Part shown: positions 7,807 to 14,000 of the stretch, in pieces
Layout: every line of letters begins with the position of its first letter
Numbering within the stretch: position 1 is the stretch's first letter
Source of the DNA: a virus
Direction: 5' to 3' (one strand)
Length of the DNA: 23,222 bases
Virus record (IMG/VR): IMGVR_UViG_3300009593_000128
Location: 1 to 23,222 of that record
Notes under the pieces: generated by a model
Seen by the model: the letters and a program-made list of their open reading frames with translations, nothing else
Databases searched by the model: none
What the model was told of the DNA's origin: nothing
Position numbers and translations under genes: made by a program

Positions 7807-8363
7807 TGTTCGTAGACGAAATATTCCCAACACCAGTATGGGGGTTTGATTTAGATTTCAATCTCTCTGATATAGAATACTGGTGTTACAGACAGAAGGA
7901 TGATTCTAATGGTAGAGTTATATCAAACGTTGGTGGATGGCAATCCGATGACATCAATGAGTTTGATGATACACCTTTAACACCTTTAATAGACTGGATC
8001 AATAAAGAAGCAACTCACTGGGCTAAGGATCTAGGTATACCATGTGACCCTAAGGTTTTCAATCTATGGGTTAATATAAATCCTAAGTTTTCTTACAACT
8101 CAGTACATGTTCACCCAGAAGCAAGGCTGTCAGGGTCTTTCTATGTACGAGCTCCTAAGGATTCAGGTGCTTTATGCTTTACTAGAGATAATGATTATGC
8201 TCTAGGAACGGTTGCTCCCAATGAGACTAGATATAGTAGTGCTGAGTGGATGTATGAACCTAAGGAGAATCGTGCTATAATATTTCCAGCATGGGTTAAG
8301 CACCACGTTAAAGCAAACCTATCCGAGAAGGATAGAATATCATTAGCATTTAATTTAAGATGA
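7806..8363 (+). CDS. Fe(II)/2OG oxygenase, Oxy_5 type (3 of 6)
   Basis: This 185-residue protein is a clear 2OG-FeII_Oxy_5 member (PF13759). It opens with IFPTPVW (6-12), the usual start of the family. Residues 98-104 (NSVHVHP) give the metal pair His101 and His103, followed by an LSGSFYVRAPKDSG strand and turn. The C-terminal motif FPAWVKHHV places the distal ligand at His166, and Arg177 in DRISLAFN is the likely 2-oxoglutarate contact. It starts inside the stop of the preceding gene (TAATG) and ends in an ATGA overlap with the next, so it is translationally coupled to both. It is a paralogue of the oxygenase at 6378. The substrate is unknown; related phage genes are often called putative prolyl 4-hydroxylases without biochemical proof. 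Confidence 0.87.
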   Translation: MFVDEIFPTPVWGFDLDFNLSDIEYWCYRQKDDSNGRVISNVGGWQSDDINEFDDTPLTPLIDWINKEATHWAKDLGIPCDPKVFNLWVNINPKFSYNSVHVHPEARLSGSFYVRAPKDSGALCFTRDNDYALGTVAPNETRYSSAEWMYEPKENRAIIFPAWVKHHVKANLSEKDRISLAFNLR

Positions 8364-8992
8364 TAGCTGACTTAAAGATAAAAGAAGTAAAGAACTTCCT
8401 ACCTGATTCTTTAGCAAATGAACTTCATGACATCATGACTAGCAGCCAGTTCCCTTGGTACTGGTTAGATGATGTTACTGCTGCTCCTTATGATAGGAAG
8501 GAAGTACCTGAGACTTATCATAGTCAACCAGGTATGCACCATACCCCTTGGGTAGATGGTAACGCTAGTGAATGGTTTCCTCACTTCTCTTTCATGTATC
8601 ATTACATAAGAGAGCAACTAGGTTTAGATCAACATATGTGGTACCTTGCTAGGATCAGATGTGGATTGAACTTTGCTACGTTTAGACCAGATCATAACTT
8701 ACATAACAGTCCACATGTTGACTACCCAGAGACTGCCTCTGGTAATCACTATACATGTCTGTATTATGTGAATGACTCTGATGGACCTACTGTAGTATTC
8801 CATGAGACTAAGCAATCAGAAGAGTATAATATTGCTTATCAATGCCATCCAGAAAAGAATAAGCTATTCATCTTTAATGGCAAACACTATCATGCCAGTT
8901 CATGTCCTAAGAATCATGATGCTAGAATAGCTCTCACTATAAACCTTGTTGAAAGAAAACCTAATGTGGAACGACTTCTTCGCGCAGCGTGA
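8360..8992 (+). CDS. Fe(II)/2OG oxygenase, prolyl-4-hydroxylase-like (4 of 6)
   Basis: This 210-residue protein shows the classical P4H-like motif set: His119-Val-Asp121 in an NSPHVDYPE context, a YTCLYYVNDSDGPTVVF segment typical of the jelly-roll core (131-147), a LFIFNGKHYHASS segment with distal His176 or His178, and Arg189 in ARIALTINL for 2-oxoglutarate. The N-terminus (VKNFLPDSLANELHDIM) is the helix that usually precedes the core in this family. It overlaps the upstream gene by 4 bases (ATGA) and the downstream gene by about 29 bases. It differs from the Oxy_5 members by having HxD rather than HxH, so the cluster mixes subfamilies rather than being a simple tandem duplication. The substrate is unknown. 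Confidence 0.85.
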   Translation: MIADLKIKEVKNFLPDSLANELHDIMTSSQFPWYWLDDVTAAPYDRKEVPETYHSQPGMHHTPWVDGNASEWFPHFSFMYHYIREQLGLDQHMWYLARIRCGLNFATFRPDHNLHNSPHVDYPETASGNHYTCLYYVNDSDGPTVVFHETKQSEEYNIAYQCHPEKNKLFIFNGKHYHASSCPKNHDARIALTINLVERKPNVERLLRAA

Positions 8993-9686
8993 TCTGTTTA
9001 ACAATGATGGATGTATTCATGTTGAGGGATTCCTAAAGGCATCTGAATCATATTGTGCCTGGAAGGATGTAGAGAACTCCATACATCGTGATGATGTGTT
9101 CTGGGAGTTGATAGCAGAGGATGGTAATAAGAAACAACTTGGCATGTACAAACCATACTGGTCACCAGTACCATGTCAAGAGAAGGAAGTTATATATGAA
9201 CACGTCAGAGATGGTGGTGGATTTGTTATCACTGGTTATAGTAGGGTTAATAGGAAAGCCAAGACACTATGCTCTGAAATAGAAAGACACTTTAATGTCA
9301 ATTGTGATATTCATTGCTATGGTACTAGAGGTAATGGTAGATCATTCAAAGCACATTACGATAACTTTTCCAATTTTATAATACAGACAGTTGGTGAGAC
9401 TAAGTGGACTGTATATAAGAACAGAGCAACTTCATTGTTTCGTGTACAACATGACAAACTCCAAGAGGATAAGTTAGAGGTTGAATGGGAAGGTATACTT
9501 AAGCCAGGAGATCTCATCTATATACCTGACAGAGCATATCACAAAGCAGAACCAAGTACTCAGAGATTGTCTATGAGTATCCCTTGCTTACCTACTATTA
9601 TGGAGAGTGAGTTTTATGACAGACGTTACTACGAGATCCCCAGTCTTGAAAGTCTGGAAAAACGCTATAAGCAAACCTCAGATTGA
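8964..9686 (+). CDS. JmjC/cupin-type Fe(II)/2OG oxygenase (5 of 6)
   Basis: This 240-residue protein resembles the JmjC/Cupin_4 ribosomal-oxygenase type. GRSFKAHYDNFSNFIIQTVG contains the metal pair His131 and Asp133, then GETKWTVYK carries Lys147 in the position that contacts 2-oxoglutarate in JmjC enzymes, and LKPGDLIYIPDRAYHKAEP gives the distal His193. RLSMSIPCLP follows as the last core strand. The best-known relatives (MINA53, NO66, YcfD) hydroxylate His or Arg residues in ribosomal proteins, so a protein substrate is more plausible here than for most of the cluster. I chose the ATG at 8964; an in-frame TTG at 8946 would add six residues. It overlaps its upstream neighbour by 29 bases and its downstream neighbour by about 71. 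Confidence 0.83.
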   Translation: MWNDFFAQRDLFNNDGCIHVEGFLKASESYCAWKDVENSIHRDDVFWELIAEDGNKKQLGMYKPYWSPVPCQEKEVIYEHVRDGGGFVITGYSRVNRKAKTLCSEIERHFNVNCDIHCYGTRGNGRSFKAHYDNFSNFIIQTVGETKWTVYKNRATSLFRVQHDKLQEDKLEVEWEGILKPGDLIYIPDRAYHKAEPSTQRLSMSIPCLPTIMESEFYDRRYYEIPSLESLEKRYKQTSD

Positions 9687-10230
9687 ACTCTTATACACAG
9701 AGTTTAGACTGATGAGAGATGCGTTACTTGCTATGGGAAGTAACGAAGGGTATAATGATCCTACAGTACCAGGATGTTTCTCTTGGTATTCTCCTCTATG
9801 TTTTGAGGCATTGAGCTTGTACTTAAAACCGTACATAGAGAAGCAATTATCGACGAATCTCCATCCGACCTACTCTTATGGTCGCATATATACTGAGGGA
9901 AGTGAGTTGGTTAAACACACTGACAGAAGGTCTTCAGAGATAGCAGTCAATCTATCAATCTCTAGGGATACCAGATGGGATCTCTTATTTGAATGGAAGG
10001 GGCAGACCCTACATATTGACTTACACCCTGGAGATGTGGTAATATATACAGGTCAGATCCCTCACTGGAGGGAGAAGTATACGGGCAAAGAGCACATCAA
10101 TGCTTTTATGCAATACGTATATGCTGATGGTCCTCACAAGGATCTTAAGTATGACACACGTCCCTATCTTGCTACTCCATATGCGTTAACCGAACAACAC
10201 ATCAAAGACGAAGTAAAAAATTATGTCTGA
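9616..10230 (+). CDS. Fe(II)/2OG oxygenase (6 of 6)
   Basis: This 204-residue protein has a compact 2OG-oxygenase core: YSYGRIYTEGSELVKHTD with His101 and Asp103, a SEIAVNLSIS strand, then a HPGDVVIYTGQIPHW segment with distal His150 and Arg152 close behind. These are strong hallmarks of the double-stranded beta-helix fold. I chose the ATG at 9616 because GGAGAG at 9602-9607 lies at normal ribosome-binding distance; an in-frame GTG at 9607 is the alternative. The unusually long overlap (71 bases) with the JmjC gene suggests strong compaction or a start moved upstream. The last residues overlap the next gene by 8 bases. The substrate is unknown. Confidence 0.82.
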   Translation: MTDVTTRSPVLKVWKNAISKPQIELLYTEFRLMRDALLAMGSNEGYNDPTVPGCFSWYSPLCFEALSLYLKPYIEKQLSTNLHPTYSYGRIYTEGSELVKHTDRRSSEIAVNLSISRDTRWDLLFEWKGQTLHIDLHPGDVVIYTGQIPHWREKYTGKEHINAFMQYVYADGPHKDLKYDTRPYLATPYALTEQHIKDEVKNYV

Positions 10231-10516
10231 AACACCTACTGCTCCACCAGCAGCTGCTGAAAATAAAAATGAATGGACCTTTGATAACGTCTGGGATGAC
10301 TTTGTTAACCAGTTACTGAAAGCTCGTTCTGAACTGAAGACAGCAGAAGATGAACTAGATAAGAACTCCAGTCTCATGACTAGGATTGATCTTACCGAAA
10401 TTAATGATGCACGTAATAAAGTGTTGAAATTAGAAGGTGCTTGCGAAGCACTTGACCTTGTACGCACCTCAGTTATTGGTGCTGAATCTCGTATTACCAG
10501 AGGCGAAAACTTATGA
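10223..10516 (+). CDS. Small coiled-coil phage protein
   Basis: This 97-residue protein is unidentified. The first 15 residues are Pro/Ala-rich and probably disordered. Residues 24-85 are strongly helical and charged, with a heptad-like pattern (QLLKARSELKTAEDELDK, then ARNKVLKLEGACEALDLV), so a coiled coil or helical hairpin is likely. It overlaps the preceding oxygenase by 8 bases and the next small gene by 4 bases. The segment KLEGACEALDLV resembles RLSGAIEGLRLA in that next protein, so the two may be partners or diverged duplicates. A structural or scaffold-like role is possible but unproven. Confidence 0.7.
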   Translation: MSETPTAPPAAAENKNEWTFDNVWDDFVNQLLKARSELKTAEDELDKNSSLMTRIDLTEINDARNKVLKLEGACEALDLVRTSVIGAESRITRGENL

Positions 10517-10710
10517 CCATCGATGAAATGATTACCGACTTTACTGAACAGCAAAGTAAAGTTAAAGCAGAAGTAGCTGAACTTAAAGACGCTTTAAAGA
10601 CACGCGAAGAACAAATCCTTCGACTGTCAGGAGCAATCGAAGGACTTAGATTAGCTTCTCAGAATGATGAGAAGGAAGAAGGTAATAAGAAAGAACCGAA
10701 AGTTAAGTAA
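10513..10710 (+). CDS. Small coiled-coil phage protein, partner of the previous gene
   Basis: This 65-residue protein has no recognisable family. Residues 10-48 form one long amphipathic helix (EQQSKVKAEVAELKDALKT, then RLSGAIEGLRLAS), and the tail is Lys/Glu-rich and probably disordered. Its ATG overlaps the upstream stop (ATGA), which indicates coupled translation and perhaps complex formation with the 97-residue neighbour. It is the last gene of the rightward run before a convergent minus-strand gene, with which it overlaps by 8 bases at the 3' ends. Confidence 0.65.
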   Translation: MTIDEMITDFTEQQSKVKAEVAELKDALKTREEQILRLSGAIEGLRLASQNDEKEEGNKKEPKVK

Positions 10711-10996
10711 CTTCCATACCTAAAAACTTTGATGAGATCAAATCATGCTTCTCATCAAATTCATACCTTTGACGGGAATGGGTCTTATCTCCTTGTACTA
10801 TGAGATAATACCTCTTCCCGTAAATATTTTTTGTGGTACCTATCGCCATGATGGGTCTGTCTTCATACTTTTTACCAACCTCATGTGGAATTGTCTCTGG
10901 GGTTCCATCAAAAGGGGCATCCATTCTAGACCATAGATGCTCTCTAGTTCTGTACTCACCTATCGGTGCGTTTCTATCTCGGATTGTTCCAGGCAT
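10703..10996 (-). CDS. Hypothetical protein on the minus strand
   Basis: This is the only credible minus-strand gene. It fills an otherwise gene-free interval (10711-11039). Its 97-residue product looks like a genuine soluble protein: charged, with no stretches of low complexity, and with a probable beta-strand segment (GKRYYLIVQGDKTHSRQRYEF, residues 60-80) after a polar N-terminus. The plus-strand frames across the same bases are rich in Cys, Ile and Pro without domain-like patterns. There is no clear ribosome-binding site before its ATG, which weakens the call. It is convergent with the coiled-coil pair and divergent from the giant virion protein. Function is unknown. Confidence 0.55.
   Translation of the reverse strand: MPGTIRDRNAPIGEYRTREHLWSRMDAPFDGTPETIPHEVGKKYEDRPIMAIGTTKNIYGKRYYLIVQGDKTHSRQRYEFDEKHDLISSKFLGMEVT
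10728..10759. terminator. Inverted repeat near the convergent gene ends
   Basis: TTTGATGAGA at 10728-10737 pairs perfectly with TCTCATCAAA at 10750-10759 across a 12-base loop. It lies just past the stop of the rightward run and inside the 3' end of the minus-strand gene, where a bidirectional terminator or RNA-end stabiliser would sit. There is no T-run on either side and the stem is AT-rich, so it is not a standard intrinsic terminator and may simply be a chance palindrome in coding DNA. Confidence 0.25.
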
Positions 10997-11002
10997 TTGT
11001 TC

Positions 11003-11010
11003 TATAAATA
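11003..11010 (+). promoter_or_regulatory. T4-type late promoter TATAAATA
   Basis: This is an exact match to the T4 late promoter -10 box, 29 bases before the ATG at 11040. In T4 the box is read by RNA polymerase carrying gp55, helped by gp33 and the gp45 clamp. A transcript would start near 11016-11018 and would include an AGAGGA stretch at 11015-11020 close to its 5' end. It likely drives the giant virion protein and the neck/terminase genes behind it. Confidence 0.7.
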
Positions 11011-11039
11011 CAAAAGAGGATAATACTGACCCAATATAG

Positions 11040-14000
11040 ATGGCATCCCTTTTAGTAAAGGTAGCAGACTCAACAACTTTGGATGGTGCTCAGAATGCCA
11101 TCATCAGCCAGCATAGTTATTTAGAGTTTGTACGTTCCTTTAGAACATTTAAAACCATACAGTTCACGGCTCCCAGTGAGGACCAGGACTCTATAGATAG
11201 TATTCGCAGATTGCCATACGTAGTTGGTGCTACTTATGATAAGCCATTTGAGGTAGATCCTGTAGCTGAACCAGCAGTAGAGAATTTTGTATCTGGTGAT
11301 GGAGAGTTTAATGTCATCAATGATACTAATTCAGAAGTAGATACAGATAATAAATCGACAAGAATAGTAACAACTACAGGTGGCGGTACCATCTATGTAA
11401 AGGTAGCCAACTATAGTGGTAACTATCGTTTCCAATTCGCAAGCTCTCAGGGTGGTGTATACAATAGGATATCAACATACACAGGATTCGCTGAAGGTGG
11501 TACATATACATTCGACCAATCAGATTCATCAAACGCTGGTCATAGAATATTATTCTCATTAACTCCAGACGGTATCCATGCTGGTGGTTCTGAATGGACA
11601 ACTGGTATCAGCACTGCTGGTACTCCAGGATCTTCTGGTGCTTATACACGTATAACAGTTGGTGCTACAACACCGTCTGTGTTATACTGGTATAACGGAA
11701 GTAACTCTGACTACGGTTGTTATGACGATAGTCCTCTAAGATATGGTTGTCTTTGTATACATGACTTCTGGCATCTTGATAGAATCACTAAACAGAATAG
11801 GAGTTATCTGAATGGAAATTACTACTCTACAGAAGAGGCTGATGGTGTTGACCTGTACGTTCTTGATACTGGTGTTAGAGGAGCGTCGCGCCCGACTGGG
11901 ACCAATGTCGGACTCCATCCAGAGCTCTTCGATGTAACTAATAATTCAGACCTTAATGGTTTATCAGAACAACAGTCATACCGAGTGTATGAAGTAACAG
12001 GTTTTAGTTCAGGGTATACAGTCAATGGTACGGCCAACTCCAATGATGATGATAATGGGCACGGGACTTATTGTGCTGTGTTCGCTGGTGGTATTAAGGC
12101 AGGTGTCGCAAGAAAGATCAAAGTATATGCTCTGAAATGTTTTAGCTCAGTAGGTAGTGGAAACCTAACTGACATAATGAATGCTTATCAAGCTGTTATA
12201 GATCACAATGACTCAGGACACGCCAACTACAAAGGAAATACTCGTCCAGCAGTTATTAATGCTTCATTTGGTCCTACGACTCCTAGTGGTTCATTCCCGT
12301 ACATAGAGTTAAACGAATCAGGAACTGACGCAGGGTTTGACATCGAACTATATGACGAGACAGAGAAACAAGTAGTAGATAATAATATAGTTCTCGTTAG
12401 ATCTGCTGGTAATGGTTTCAAAGACTCTGGTGATAACTTCGCTGGACCTTTACAGACAAGATTTAAAGCTGGTGCTAGATCATCAGGTTATCAGGATGGT
12501 GACGTAAACATCTTTGATGTAAACATAGCATCCATATCTGTAGGTGCTACAGATTATAATGACAACTGGGCAGACTTCTCTAACTATGGATCAGGTTGTA
12601 CAACCACTGCTCCAGGTCAACACTTAACAGTCCCAGGATATAACTGGACTACCAATACTCCATACAGTAGTTCTGGTAACTACACCAACATTGGTGGTAC
12701 TTCATTCTCAGGTCCAATTACTGCTGGTATTGTATGTCAATTCATAGCAGATAAGAGTTATACTTTAAGTACAAGTACTTTACCTGCTTTATGTAAATCT
12801 TATGTCAGATCAACTGGTGGTATTGGTAGATACAGTGCTGTAAGTAGTGCAGCATATCCAGTTAACAGTTGTAGAGAAATTAAACTACCAAACAATCCAT
12901 TTGAAGTTTCTAATGGTAGTAATCAAGTAAAGGTATCATATAACCCTTCCGACTCTAGTGAGTTCCTGAATAAAATTGGTCAGAAGATTCAGTTAAGAAC
13001 TCCTACTATGCCTACTGTTGGTGGTATAAACATCGGAGATGCTTCTAGAAATTGGCATGGGATTATAGCACAGGATCCTACTAATAATAATATAACAATT
13101 CAATTAACCAACTCTGGTACATCAGACGAAACTGCTGGTGGAGCTGGTAACTACATGGCAGTCATGACTGGCACCCATGAGATAACAGATGGTCCTACAT
13201 TTGCTAACGTAGCTTTATATGCTGAACTTGACAGTGAAGAGTCAGGTCACACAGGTCGTACCGTTAATCAACTTCCAGTTGATTCAGGTGCTGACTTTGA
13301 TTTCCAATCAACTGATGATCTCTTAACCAGAGTAAGAGGGATGTTCAGTAAGTACATCCGTCTATCTAAGACTTGGTCCACATCTAGAGGTGACATCGTT
13401 TCTAATGCTGATGGACAAGGAACAGAGAGTGGACTGTTATGGATTGATACAGGACATTTTCCTTCTAACCAAACACCTTATTACATACAGTGTCAGTACC
13501 ATACAGAGATGTATGCTACTGTCAATCTAACAGGTAGTGGTGGTACTGCTATTAGAACATGGGATGTAACTGATGCTGGAAATGGTGCTTATCACTTCCT
13601 TGAGAAGGGAGTACCTATAGCATCTCAAACTATCACAGTAACTAATAGTGGTAGTACTGATTATGTTATAAGTGGTACTGATAGAACTACAACTCATAGT
13701 ACTGCTAATGATCCTACGGTAACAACGTGGGTCGGGGATACAATAACTTTCCAAGTTAACGCAAGTGGTCATCCATTCCTTATCAAAACAACTGCTGGTA
13801 CTGGTACTGGAGATCAAGTTTCTACTGGTGTAACAGGTCAAGGTGCTGAGACTGGAAACGTAGTATGGAATACAACTGGAGTAACACCAGGAACATATTA
13901 CTATCAGTGTCAACATCATGCTGATATGTACGGTTCGATCATTGTTGCTGAGCCAGGTGAGAGTGGTGATGATCCAACTATTAACGCAACTGTTGGTGAT

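Noticed and set aside
10186-10554. 122-residue minus-strand frame
   Set aside because: It is antisense to the end of an oxygenase and the first coiled-coil gene, both well supported by overlaps and motifs.
13527-13919. 130-residue minus-strand frame
   Set aside because: It is a Ser/Thr/Cys-rich shadow of the cupredoxin region of the giant protein.
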